Assembly: GCA_963786495.1 (NCBI GenBank)
Contig: CAWAZL010000002.1
Span: 1,178,001 to 1,242,000, forward strand
DNA: 64,000 nucleotides
From: JALZKA01 sp963786495
GTDB taxonomy: Bacteria; Actinomycetota; Thermoleophilia; Solirubrobacterales; 70-9
Reading direction: 5' to 3'
The notes under the pieces are model-generated. The model did no database searches. It had not been told where the DNA came from and saw only the letters and a list, made by a program, of their open reading frames with translations. A program made the position numbers and the translations under genes. This document shows, in pieces, positions 17,641 through 25,727 of the stretch (the first letter of the stretch is position 1; each line of letters begins with the position of its first letter).

Positions 17641-18123
17641 ATGGCCGCCAGCAACATCAACTCTGTAGTCGTTACCGGAAACCTCACCCGCGACCCTGAG
17701 CTTCGCCACACGCCAAGCGGGACTCCCGTGTGCAAGCTGCGCATCGCTGTCAACACCCGGCGTAAGTCAGGCGACCAGTGGGAGGACAAGCCCAACTACT
17801 TCGACGTGACCGTCTGGGGCGCGCAGGGCGAGAACTGCTCGACCTACCTCGTCAAGGGCCGTCCGGTCGCGATCTCGGGCCGCCTCGAGTGGCGCGAGTG
17901 GCAGAACGACAACGGCGACAAGCGCCAGGCGGTTGAGATCATCGCCGAGACGGTGCAGTTCCTCGGCAGCCGCGACGGCTCCTCGGGCGGTGGCGGCGGC
18001 AACGGCAACGGCGGCGAGAGCTTCACCGGCGGCGACTCCGGCCTTCCGGCCGACACGTCGGACTTCGACTCGCCGGCGCCAGCGTCGGTCGGCTCGTCTT
18101 CTGACGACGACATTCCGTTCTAG
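17641..18123 (+). CDS. ssb: Single-stranded DNA-binding protein
   Basis: A 160-residue SSB. The OB fold spans about 1-108, with NSVVVTGNLTRDPELRHTPS, CKLRIAVNTR, WEDKPNYFDVTVWG, YLVKGRPVAISGRLEWREW and AVEIIAETVQFLGS. A Gly/Asn-rich linker leads to the acidic tip DDDIPF, the docking site for replication and repair partners such as the dnaB-associated machinery encoded downstream. All landmarks are present. A GAAAGGGG about 7-14 bases before the ATG is a plausible ribosome-binding site. A hairpin after the stop separates it from rpsR. Confidence 0.97.
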   Translation: MAASNINSVVVTGNLTRDPELRHTPSGTPVCKLRIAVNTRRKSGDQWEDKPNYFDVTVWGAQGENCSTYLVKGRPVAISGRLEWREWQNDNGDKRQAVEIIAETVQFLGSRDGSSGGGGGNGNGGESFTGGDSGLPADTSDFDSPAPASVGSSSDDDIPF

Positions 18124-18144
18124 GTCGCAGGCCTCAGGAATTCA

Positions 18145-18171
18145 GGGAGGCGCCTGGAAGAGGTGCCTCCC
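18145..18171 (+). terminator. Stem-loop between ssb and rpsR (terminator or attenuator)
   Basis: GGGAGGCGCC (18145-18154) pairs with GGTGCCTCCC (18162-18171) through ten base pairs, one of them G-U, around a seven-base loop. It starts 22 bases after the ssb stop. A TATACT hexamer follows at once (18173-18178) and could serve as a -10 box for rpsR-rplI. The element could end the ssb message or regulate the S18 operon. Confidence 0.6.
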
Positions 18172-18261
18172 TATACTCGTGCTCACGCGTCGCCCCTTGA
18201 TGAAGGGCGGCGCATTCGTTTCGATATGACCAGCTTTCAAGCCAAGAACGAGGGCCGCTAA

Positions 18262-18585
18262 GTGGCCCGCAAGTCTCCTCCCCGCTCTGAGCAGGGCCAG
18301 TCGTCGAGCCGTTCCGGCTCCAGTTCGAGCTCGGGTTCCGGCCCGCGCCGCGGCGGTCCGGGCGGCAGGCGCGGCGAGCGCATCCGCCCGCGCAAGTACA
18401 CGAAGATCAACTCGGAGACGATCGACTACAAGGACCTCACCCTGCTTCGCCGCTTCATCTCGGACCGCGGCAAGGTCCGCTCCCGCCGCGTCACCGGCCT
18501 CTCCCGCCAGCATCAGCGCGAGCTCGCGCTTGCCGTGAAGAGGGCGCGCGAGCTGGGGATGCTCCCTTACGTCGGCGAGCGTTAG
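18262..18585 (+). CDS. rpsR: 30S ribosomal protein S18 with basic Ser/Gly-rich N-terminal extension
   Basis: 107 residues. The conserved S18 core is the C-terminal about 70 residues: RIRPRKYTKINSETIDYKDL, LLRRFISDRGKVRSRRVTGL, HQRELALAVKRARELGMLPY. The GTG start adds about 38 residues of Ser/Gly/Arg low complexity. This is unusual for S18 (normally 75-85 residues) but parallels the extension on its partner S6 in the same cluster. The first bases of rplI follow 10 bases after the stop, so the two are co-transcribed. Whether the extension is translated from this GTG rests on the absence of a closer start with a family-like N-terminus. Confidence 0.93.
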   Translation: MARKSPPRSEQGQSSSRSGSSSSSGSGPRRGGPGGRRGERIRPRKYTKINSETIDYKDLTLLRRFISDRGKVRSRRVTGLSRQHQRELALAVKRARELGMLPYVGER

Positions 18586-18595
18586 AGACGCAATC

Positions 18596-19048
18596 GTGGC
18601 GCAGGCGATCCTCCTCAAAGACGTTGAAGCCCTCGGCGAGGCCGGGGACGCAGTCGACGTCTCTCCCGGCTATCTCAGAAACTTCCTCGTACCCCGAAAG
18701 CTCGCCCAGCCAGCGACCAGCGGCGCTCTCGAAGAGGCGCAGCGCCGCCGCGAGGCCGCCGAGAAGGCTGCCAAGGAAGCGGAGGAGCGCGCAGGCGAGA
18801 CCGCGGCGCTCCTGGCCAAGACCGTTTTGACGATCCAGCACCGCGCCGGCGAGGACGGAAAGCTCTTCGGCTCGGTCACGAACGCCGAGATCGCCGAGGC
18901 GATCGCCGAGGCCCGCGGGCTCAAGATCGATCGCAAGAAGATCAAGCTCGACGACCCGATCCGCGAGATCGGCACCTACATGGTCGAAGTCGAGCTCGGC
19001 GGCGGCCAGACCGCCAGCGTCAAGACGATCGTCGCCGAAGCGCACTAA
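18596..19048 (+). CDS. rplI: 50S ribosomal protein L9
   Basis: 150 residues, normal for L9. The N-terminal RNA-binding domain has AILLKDVEALGEAGDAVDVS and PGYLRNFLVPRKLAQPAT. A long connecting helix rich in Glu/Ala/Lys leads to the C-terminal domain with LFGSVTNAEIAEAI and DDPIREIGTYMVEVELG. The start is a GTG just after rpsR. The 127 bases from its stop to dnaB hold no clear hairpin or gene, only a possible promoter box (TCTAAT) 12 bases before the dnaB start. Confidence 0.96.
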   Translation: MAQAILLKDVEALGEAGDAVDVSPGYLRNFLVPRKLAQPATSGALEEAQRRREAAEKAAKEAEERAGETAALLAKTVLTIQHRAGEDGKLFGSVTNAEIAEAIAEARGLKIDRKKIKLDDPIREIGTYMVEVELGGGQTASVKTIVAEAH

Positions 19049-19175
19049 CCAACTTTCTTTTTGCCGTCTGAGCGGGTTTGACGCCTGCCTTACCGGTCAG
19101 TTTCTGGTTCGATCGGAGACCTGCCTTGGGAGGGGCGATTTCCGCCGCTCTCTGCCCTCTAATCAATAGGACCCG

Positions 19176-20606
19176 ATGACCACCGCTGACCAATACGTCC
19201 CGCCGCAGAATCTCGAAGCCGAGGAGTCGGTCCTTGGCGCGATGATGGTCTCCGAGACCGCGGTTGCTTCGGTCATCGTGGACGTCCACCTGAAGGCGGA
19301 GGATTTCTACCGCCAGCGCCATCGCATCATCTTCGGCGCCGTCCACTCCCTTCACTCGCGGGGCGAGCCGGTTGACGCCCTCACGGTCACCGAGCAGCTG
19401 ACGAACCTCGGCGAGCTCGCCGAATCGGGCGGGCCGGAGTTCGTCTCGAGCCTCGCGTCGACCGTTCCGGTCGCCGGCAACGCCGATCACTACGCGCGGA
19501 TCGTCAAGGCGAACGCGATGCTGCGCCGTCTCCTGGAGGCGTCCCACAAGATCCAGAACTCGGTCCGCGAGCGTTCAGGAGAGCCGCGCGATCTCGTCGA
19601 GCAGGCCGAGCGCATGATGTTCGAGGTCGCGCACGACACGGCCTCGCAGGACTTCGCTTCGATCGCGGACATCCTGGAGCGCGAGACGACGCGCCTCGAG
19701 GAGCTCTCGGAGGGGAAGAGGGACCTCACGGGAACGCCGTCGGGATTCTCGGACCTCGACGAGATCACGGGCGGCTTCCAGCCTGGGAACCTCGTCATCT
19801 TCGCGGCCAGGCCGTCCATGGGGAAATCGGCGCTCGTCGCCAACATCGCCGACTTCGTCGCGGTGGAGAAGAAGCTTCCGGTCGCGTTCTTCTCGCTCGA
19901 AATGTCGGAGACGGAGCTCGCCCACCGCTTCCTGGCGTGCCGCGCGGGAATCGGCGGCAAGAAGCTTGCAAAGGGGCAGATCAAGAACGACTGGAACCGG
20001 ATCCTCAAGGCGTCGAACCAGCTCGAGGAGGCGCCGATCTGGATCGACACCTCCGCGGACATCTCGATCCTCGAGCTGCGAGCGAAGGCTCGCCGCCTCT
20101 ACTCGAAGGCAGGCGGGCTGGGGCTCGTCATCGTCGATTACATGCAGCTGATGCGCCCGGACGACCCGCGAATCAGCCGCGTTGAGCAGGTCGGTTCGAT
20201 CTCGCGCGGCCTGAAGCTCCTTGCCTCGGAGCTCGACGTCCCGGTGCTGGGGCTCTCGCAGCTCTCCCGCGCCCCCGAGCAGCGTCCCGACAAGCGCCCG
20301 ATGCTCTCCGACCTTCGCGAATCGGGGAACCTCGAGCAGGACGCTGACGTCGTCTGCTTCATCTTCCGCGAGGAGTTCTACGAGCCCGAGAACCAAGACG
20401 TCGCCGGCTTGGCCGAGCTCCTGATCTCCAAGCACCGCAACGGGCCGATCGGCAAGGTGGAGCTCGCCTTCCAGGCTCCCTATCCGCGCTTCCGGAACCT
20501 GGCCAGGGGCCACCGGCGCGACGGCGGCCCGGTCAGCAGCGCGCCGCCGCCCCGCGACGAGTTTGAGCCCGACGATCCGATCGGTGACGACGTAGATGAC
20601 TTCTGA
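19176..20606 (+). CDS. dnaB: Replicative DNA helicase DnaB
   Basis: A 476-residue hexameric replicative helicase. The N-terminal domain (PPQNLEAEESVLGAMM, RQRHRIIFGAVHSLHSRG) is followed by the RecA-like motor. Walker A is ARPSMGKSALVAN, then FSLEMSETELAHRFL, Walker B LVIVDYMQLM, the SQLSRAPEQR arginine region and LRESGNLEQDADVVCFIFRE. No intein is present, in contrast to several actinobacterial DnaB proteins. The C-terminal tail is acidic and Pro-rich (FEPDDPIGDDVDDF). The gene overlaps the next, a DnaC-like loader, by 11 bases, an arrangement that supports joint function at the origin or at restart. Confidence 0.97.
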   Translation: MTTADQYVPPQNLEAEESVLGAMMVSETAVASVIVDVHLKAEDFYRQRHRIIFGAVHSLHSRGEPVDALTVTEQLTNLGELAESGGPEFVSSLASTVPVAGNADHYARIVKANAMLRRLLEASHKIQNSVRERSGEPRDLVEQAERMMFEVAHDTASQDFASIADILERETTRLEELSEGKRDLTGTPSGFSDLDEITGGFQPGNLVIFAARPSMGKSALVANIADFVAVEKKLPVAFFSLEMSETELAHRFLACRAGIGGKKLAKGQIKNDWNRILKASNQLEEAPIWIDTSADISILELRAKARRLYSKAGGLGLVIVDYMQLMRPDDPRISRVEQVGSISRGLKLLASELDVPVLGLSQLSRAPEQRPDKRPMLSDLRESGNLEQDADVVCFIFREEFYEPENQDVAGLAELLISKHRNGPIGKVELAFQAPYPRFRNLARGHRRDGGPVSSAPPPRDEFEPDDPIGDDVDDF

Positions 20607-21379
20607 GCCGGCACGCAGCCGGCCCCGCGATGTGTCCTCCGTCGACGGGGGCACCGTGGTGCCGATCCGCCGCGCCGAGGCGGGCCCAGCCTGTCCGCTC
20701 GCCAAGTGCGACGGGACTGGCTGGCTGGACGCCGAGGACGGCACGGTCGTGCCCTGCGAGTGCCGCAGCGTGACGCGCACCCGCTCGCGGGCGCGTGGGC
20801 TTGCCACGGCAATCCCCGCGCGCTACCGGGGCGTCTCGTTCGACCGCCCGCCGCTCTCCGACATGGCGCGCGCGCCCGAGTCGCGCATCGCCGTAGCCGC
20901 CGTCAAGGAGTTCGCCCAGGACATCGACGCACGGCTCGATCGCGGCGACAGCCTCTGGCTCTCGGGCTCGGTCGGGCACTGGCAAGACGACCCTCGCGAT
21001 GGCCGTCTCCTCCGCGGCGGCCAAGGCCGGGCGAAGCGTCGCGATCTACTCGCTGCCGCAGTTGCTCGCCCGCATCCGCCGCACCTACGACGCCGAGGTC
21101 GGCCAGGACTCCTACGTCGCCTTCTTCGAGCGCCTCACTTCCGTCGACCTCCTCCACATCGACGACCTCGGCGCCGAGAAGCGGACCGACTGGGTGCTCG
21201 AGCAGCTCTACGCGATCGTCGACGAGCGCTACGGCGCTGAGCGCTCGATGCTGGTCACCACAAACCTCGAGGAGACGGAGCTCGAGGAGCAGATCGGCGG
21301 GCGCACCGTCTCCCGCCTGGTCGAGATGTGCGGCGAGCTGGGACCCCTCCAGGTCGAGGGCCGCGACCACCGCTATTAG
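20596..21379 (+). CDS. DnaC/DnaI-like helicase loader ATPase (one frameshift in the assembly)
   Basis: About 260 residues of AAA+ ATPase. The N-terminus has a zinc-type motif (CPLAKCDGTGWL then VVPCECR). It then has IPARYRGVSFDRPPL and the Walker A region. The frame breaks exactly there: the sequence GTCGGGCACTGGC reads HWQDD in one frame, but removing one G of 20974-20976 gives the perfect P loop GSVGTGKTTLAMAV. Downstream, in the restored frame, are Walker B LLHIDDLGAEKR, sensor 1 LVTTNLE and the RTVSRLVEMCG arginine finger. DnaC-family proteins load DnaB onto DNA. The 11-base overlap with dnaB supports that role over an IS21 IstB partner, since no transposase is nearby. Confidence 0.85.
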
Positions 21380-21399
21380 GTCCCGCCTCCCCGCCCAGC

Positions 21400-21405
21400 C
21401 ATAAT
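21400..21405 (+). promoter_or_regulatory. Putative -10 box for leaderless purA
   Basis: CATAAT lies 8 bases before the GTG start of purA, with no ribosome-binding site between. Confidence 0.45.
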
Positions 21406-21413
21406 CCAGCGCC

Positions 21414-22700
21414 GTGCCAGGCATAGTCATAGTTGGCGCCCAGTGGGGCGATGAGGGCAAAGGCAAGGTCGTCGACCTGATTGCCGAGAAGGCTGACGTG
21501 GTCATCCGCTTCCAGGGCGGCAACAACGCGGGCCACACGATCATCCGCGAGGGCGACGAGTTCAAGTTCCACCTGATCCCGTCGGGGATCCTCTATCCGG
21601 GCAAGACGTGCGCGATCGGGAACGGCGTCGTGATCGACCCGGGCGTTCTGATCGGCGAGCTCGAGGGCCTCCGCCGCCGGCGGATCGACACGTCCGGCCT
21701 GAAGATCTCGGCCAATGCGCATCTGATCATGCCCTACCACGTGATGCTCGACACGGCCGGCGAGGCAAAGCTCGGAAAGCTCGAGATCGGCACCACCAAG
21801 CGGGGCATCGGCCCCTGTTACGCCGACAAGGCCGCGCGCCTCGGCATCCGCGTACAGGACATGCTCGACCCGAAGATCCTCCGCAAGAAGATCATGGCCG
21901 CGCTCGAGCCCAAGCGCCAGCTTCTGCGCCCATTCGAAAAGGACCCGCAGCTCGACCTTCATGCGATCGCCGAGGAGTATCAGGCCTACGGGCACCGGCT
22001 CGAGCCTCATATCGCCGACACGGCCAAGATTTGCTGGGACGCGCTTGACGCCGAGCGCCTCGTCCTCTTCGAGGGCGCGCAGGCGACCCTTCTCGATCTC
22101 GACCACGGCACCTATCCGTTCGTCACGTCGTCGAACCCCGTCGCTGGGTCGGCCTGCGTAGGAGCGGGAGTCGGGCCGACTGACATCGACGAGGTCTGGG
22201 GCGTCGCCAAGGCATACGCCACTCGTGTAGGGGCAGGCCCGTTCCCGACTGAGCTTTTCGACGATGTCGGCAAGGGCCTCCGCGATCGCGGGCACGAGTT
22301 CGGCACCACCACTGGGCGCGAGCGGCGTTGCGGGTATCTCGACTTGGTTGCCTTGCGCTACGCGGCTCGCCTCAATGGCCTTTCGTCGCTCGTGATCACC
22401 AAGCTCGACGTCCTCGCCGGCTTGGATCCAATCCGCGTCGCGGTCCGTTACCGCTCCGACGAGGGCGCGGTTCTCAACGAGTTCCCCTACCACCAGACGG
22501 TCCTCCACGGCGCTTCGCCCGAGTACGAGGAGCTCCCCGGATTCTCGGAAGACATCTCGGATTGCCGCACCGACGACGACTTGCCCCAGGCGGCCCGTGA
22601 CTACATCCGCTTCATCGAGGACTTCGTGGGCGTCCCGGTGAGCTTCGTGGGAGTCGGCCCCGGCCGCGAGCAGATGGTCGCCCGCGGGGCCGAGTCCTGA
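21414..22700 (+). CDS. purA: Adenylosuccinate synthetase
   Basis: A 428-residue PurA, which joins IMP and aspartate with GTP to make adenylosuccinate in AMP synthesis. The GTG start reads PGIVIVGAQWGDEGKGKVVD, containing the P-loop-like Gly motif and catalytic Asp. FQGGNNAGHTI holds the catalytic His, followed by the TTKRGIGPCYADKAAR IMP-binding stretch, EGAQATLLDLDHGTYPFVTS, and GTTTGRERRCGYLDL with the aspartate-binding Arg. The length and motifs are normal, and the frame is intact, unlike several neighbours. It is preceded by a 34-base gap and followed 14 bases later by a separately promoted gene. Confidence 0.97.
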   Translation: MPGIVIVGAQWGDEGKGKVVDLIAEKADVVIRFQGGNNAGHTIIREGDEFKFHLIPSGILYPGKTCAIGNGVVIDPGVLIGELEGLRRRRIDTSGLKISANAHLIMPYHVMLDTAGEAKLGKLEIGTTKRGIGPCYADKAARLGIRVQDMLDPKILRKKIMAALEPKRQLLRPFEKDPQLDLHAIAEEYQAYGHRLEPHIADTAKICWDALDAERLVLFEGAQATLLDLDHGTYPFVTSSNPVAGSACVGAGVGPTDIDEVWGVAKAYATRVGAGPFPTELFDDVGKGLRDRGHEFGTTTGRERRCGYLDLVALRYAARLNGLSSLVITKLDVLAGLDPIRVAVRYRSDEGAVLNEFPYHQTVLHGASPEYEELPGFSEDISDCRTDDDLPQAARDYIRFIEDFVGVPVSFVGVGPGREQMVARGAES

Positions 22701-22702
22701 CC

Positions 22703-22708
22703 TAGACT
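22703..22708 (+). promoter_or_regulatory. Putative -10 box, leaderless repeat-protein gene
   Basis: TAGACT lies 6 bases before the ATG at 22715, immediately after the purA stop. Confidence 0.5.
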
Positions 22709-22714
22709 CCAGGC

Positions 22715-23497
22715 ATGGGGAAACGGGCCTTCGCACTCTCGCTGGTTGTCAGCGCCGCCGTTGCCATCGGCGCCAACGGTGAGATCCGCAAAGACGGGTT
22801 CAAGGTGGGTGGCGGCGCGACTGAAGGCGGCTCCGTGGCGTGCAAGGACGGCGAGGAGCCAATCGGCGGGGGCTTCACGCTAGATCAGAAGCTGAGCACC
22901 GGGAGCGGACCCGAGCGCCTCATCATTCAGACGACCTATCCCGATGGCAAGCGCTGGAAGGTCGAGGCCTACAACTTCGACGGCAATGAGAAGCGCGGCT
23001 CCGCCATCGTGATCTGCGAGAAGAACAACGGGCTCGTGGTGAAATCCAAGGACCGAAAGGTGCCTGAGGAGGACAGCGAGGCACAGGCCACGGTGAATTG
23101 CCCCGACGGCTCGAAGGCGCTCGGAGGCGGGGGGCTGGGACCGGGAACCAATGATTTCCTCAGAGGCTCGTTCCCGACCGGAAACGGCTGGGGCGCGCGA
23201 TACGAGAACACGTACGGCGGGCGGATCGAGGCCTTTGTCGTCTGCGACAAGAGCCCCGGGCGCGTCACGATCACCGAAGGCTCCACGGTCAGCGATCCCC
23301 CAAGGCGGGGAGGCAGAGCGACCGTGACGGCGATAGCGGACTGCGCAGGCAAGGCGGAGCCGGTGGGTGGCGGTCACTACTCGACGGCTGGCGGCACGGG
23401 CTATCGGGAATCCCGGCCCGTCAATGGCGCCTGGAAGGTGACGGCCGACGCTGAAGAAGGCGTGACCGTGACGGCCTACGCCGTCTGCCGCAAGTAA
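22715..23497 (+). CDS. Secreted protein with three internal repeats, unknown function
   Basis: 260 residues with a signal peptide (MGKRAFALSLVVSAAVAIGA). The mature part is three tandem units of about 75 residues. Each opens with a Cys followed by a Gly-Gly-Gly turn (VACKDGEEPIGGGF, VNCPDGSKALGGGG, ADCAGKAEPVGGGH). Each closes with a strand ending in Cys (SAIVICEK, AFVVCDK, AYAVCRK). Six cysteines, two per unit, suggest one disulfide per repeat and a beta-sandwich or trefoil-like fold. I know of no characterised homologue. Similar repeats occur in exported actinobacterial proteins. The frame is intact and it probably has its own promoter. Confidence 0.75.
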   Translation: MGKRAFALSLVVSAAVAIGANGEIRKDGFKVGGGATEGGSVACKDGEEPIGGGFTLDQKLSTGSGPERLIIQTTYPDGKRWKVEAYNFDGNEKRGSAIVICEKNNGLVVKSKDRKVPEEDSEAQATVNCPDGSKALGGGGLGPGTNDFLRGSFPTGNGWGARYENTYGGRIEAFVVCDKSPGRVTITEGSTVSDPPRRGGRATVTAIADCAGKAEPVGGGHYSTAGGTGYRESRPVNGAWKVTADAEEGVTVTAYAVCRK

Positions 23498-23506
23498 CCC
23501 GTTCCA

Positions 23507-23512
23507 TAGACT
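23507..23512 (+). promoter_or_regulatory. Putative -10 box for the biotin carboxylase gene
   Basis: TAGACT lies 9 bases before the ATG at 23522 in a 24-base gap between genes. Confidence 0.5.
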
Positions 23513-23521
23513 GCCGCGGCC

Positions 23522-25287
23522 ATGTTCGAGAAGGTCCTGGTAGCCAATCGCGGCGAGATCGCGGTGCGCGTAATCCGCACTCTCAAGGAGATGGGGATCG
23601 CTTCCGTGGCCGTCTATTCGGAGGCAGACCGCGAGTCGATCGCCGTACGCATCGCCGACGAGGCGTATCTCCTGGGGCCGCCGACACCTGCTGAGAGCTA
23701 CCTCAACATCCCCAAGATCATCGAGGTCGCAAAGGAGGCGGGCGTCGAGGCCGTCCACCCCGGCTACGGCTTCCTGGCCGAGAACGCGACGTTCGCGATG
23801 GCGCTCGACGATGCCGGCCTCACCTTCATCGGGCCTCCGGCTTCCGCCATCGAGGCCATGGGCTCGAAGACCAAGGCCCGGGAGATCATGCAGAAGGCCG
23901 GGGTGCCGATCGTCCCCGGCTCGACTGAGCCTTCGCCCGACGCCGAAGCCGCCAAGAAGGTCGCGGAGGAGATCGGCTATCCGGTCGCCTGCAAGGCGGC
24001 AGGCGGCGGCGGCGGCAAGGGCTTTCGCGTCGCCATGACCGAGGACGATCTCGAAGAAGCGTTCGAGGGAGCCGCGCGCGAGGGCGAGAAGTTCTTCTCC
24101 GACGACCGCGTCTATCTCGAGCGCTACCTCGAGGATCCGCGGCACGTCGAGGTCCAGGTCCTGGCGGACTCGCACGGGAACGTCATCCACCTGGGCGAGC
24201 GCGACTGCTCGATTCAGCGCCGCCACCAGAAGCTGATCGAGGAGGCGCCCGGGCCGCTCGTCGACGAGGAGATGCGCGAGCGCATCGGCAAGATCGCCAC
24301 GGACGCTGCGGCGGCAGTGGACTACCGGGGCGCCGGGACCATCGAGGGCATGCAGGTGGGCGACGAGTACTTCTTCCTCGAGATGAACACCCGCGTCCAG
24401 GTCGAGCACTGCGTGACCGAGATGGTCACCGGCATCGACATCGTGCGCGAGCAGGTCCGCGTTGCCGCGGGCGAGGAGCTTTCGATCGCGCAGGACGACG
24501 TGCGGATCTGACCGGTCACGCGATCGAGTGCCGCATCAACGCCGAGGCCGCCCACAAGAACTTTGCCCCCGCGCCCGGCCCAATCGAGAGCTACATCGAG
24601 CCCTCGGGCCCCGGCGTCCGCGTCGACTCGGGCCTCGAGGCGGGCTCGGAAGTCACGCCGCTCTATGACCCGATGGTCGCGAAGCTCATCACCTGGGACG
24701 TCGACCGCGAGTCCGCCACACGCCGGATGCTGCGCGCCCTCGACGAGTACCGGATCGAGCCGCTTACCACCCTCATCCCGTTCCACAAGGCCGTCATGGC
24801 CTCCGAGGAGTGGGCTGAGGCATCGACCTTCCGCGAGAAGATCGCTGACAAGAAGTGGCTGAAGACGCTGGCGCCGGAAGCTCCCGCGAAGCCCGCCGAG
24901 GGCGAGGAAGAGGAGCCGACGGCAGAGCGCGCCTACCAAGTCGAGGTAAACGGGCGCCTTCACTCCGTGAAGGTGATCGGCGCCGCGGCGCCCGCCGGCG
25001 GCGGCGGAGCCGCGGCCGGAGCCAAGCGCCCGCCGAAGCGCGAGAAGAAGGCCGGCGGTGGAAGCGCGGCGTCGGGCAACGACGTGGTTGCGCCGCTTCA
25101 GGGATCGATGTTCAAGGTGAACGTCGAGAAGGGGCAGGACGTCGAGGAGGGCGCGATCATCTGCGTGATCGAGGCGATGAAGATGGAGAACGAGATCACG
25201 GCCCACAAGTCCGGCAAGATCACCGCGCTCAGCGTCGCCGAAGGCCAGCCGATCTCCTCCGGCGACCACATCGCAACGATCGAATAG
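23522..25287 (+). CDS. Acyl-CoA carboxylase alpha chain: biotin carboxylase plus BCCP (frame interrupted)
   Basis: About 588 residues. The biotin carboxylase part begins FEKVLVANRGEIAVRVIRTL. It has the ATP-grasp glycine loop (KAAGGGGGKGFRV), DRVYLERYLEDPRHVEVQVL, ERDCSIQRRHQKLIEEAP and FLEMNTRVQVEHCVTEMVTG. The C-terminus is a biotin carboxyl carrier domain with EAMKMENEI, where the Lys is biotinylated. An Ala/Lys-rich linker joins them. It would carboxylate acetyl- or propionyl-CoA with a separate beta chain not in this window. A TGA at 24509-24511 interrupts the frame right after DDVRI, and coding resumes as TGHAIECRINAE. One missing base or two extra bases explain it. The conserved sequence on both sides argues for an assembly error. 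Confidence 0.88.
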
Positions 25288-25303
25288 GCGGGGCCGGGGG
25301 AGC

Positions 25304-25724
25304 ATGGACCAGCGCCTCTCCCTGATCACGATCGGTGTGTCCGACGTCGAGCGGTCACGGAAGTTCTACGAGGCACTCGGCTGGGAGGGGCGCTCGGCCG
25401 ACGATGGCGACGTCGTCTTCTTCCAGGCCGCCGGCATGATCGTCGCGCTCTGGGACCGCGCCAAGCTCGCCGAAGACTCTGGCGTCTGAGGACCCCGGCG
25501 GTTCGTCCGGATTCACCCTTGCCCTGAACGTGCACTCGCCCGAGGAGGCAGACGCGATCGCCGTCGAGGTCCGTGAGGCCGGCGGCACGGTGACGCGCGA
25601 GCCAGCCGAGACTTTCTGGGGCGGGTACTCGTTCGCCTTTACGGACCCGGACGGCCACCCGTGGGAGATCGCGCACAATCCCGTTCTGGACGATCACGGA
25701 CGACGGGCAGACCCTTATGGGTGA
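25304..25724 (+). CDS. VOC (glyoxalase/bleomycin-resistance fold) protein (one frameshift)
   Basis: About 140 residues with two beta-alpha-beta-beta-beta units. The first half is RLSLITIGVSDVERSRKFYE, GWEGRSADDGDVVFFQ and IVALWDR. The second is FTLALNVHSPEEADAIAVEV, AGGTVTREPAETFWGGYSFAFTDP, split here into two motifs, ending GHPWEIAHNP, where the Glu is the usual metal ligand. A TGA at 25487 ends the first half, and removal of the T at 25487 joins the halves (EDPGGSSGF). It follows the carboxylase gene by 16 bases and could be co-transcribed. The reaction and substrate cannot be inferred. Confidence 0.8.
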
Positions 25725-25727
25725 CGC

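Noticed and set aside
19090..19135. tRNA-like T-arm (GGTTCGATC) between rplI and dnaB
   Set aside because: The flanking bases do not form the five-pair T stem, and no acceptor or anticodon arms can be drawn, so no tRNA is called.
20596..21379. IstB component of an IS21-type insertion sequence
   Set aside because: No transposase, terminal inverted repeats or target duplication are seen, and the gene overlaps dnaB, which favours a helicase loader.
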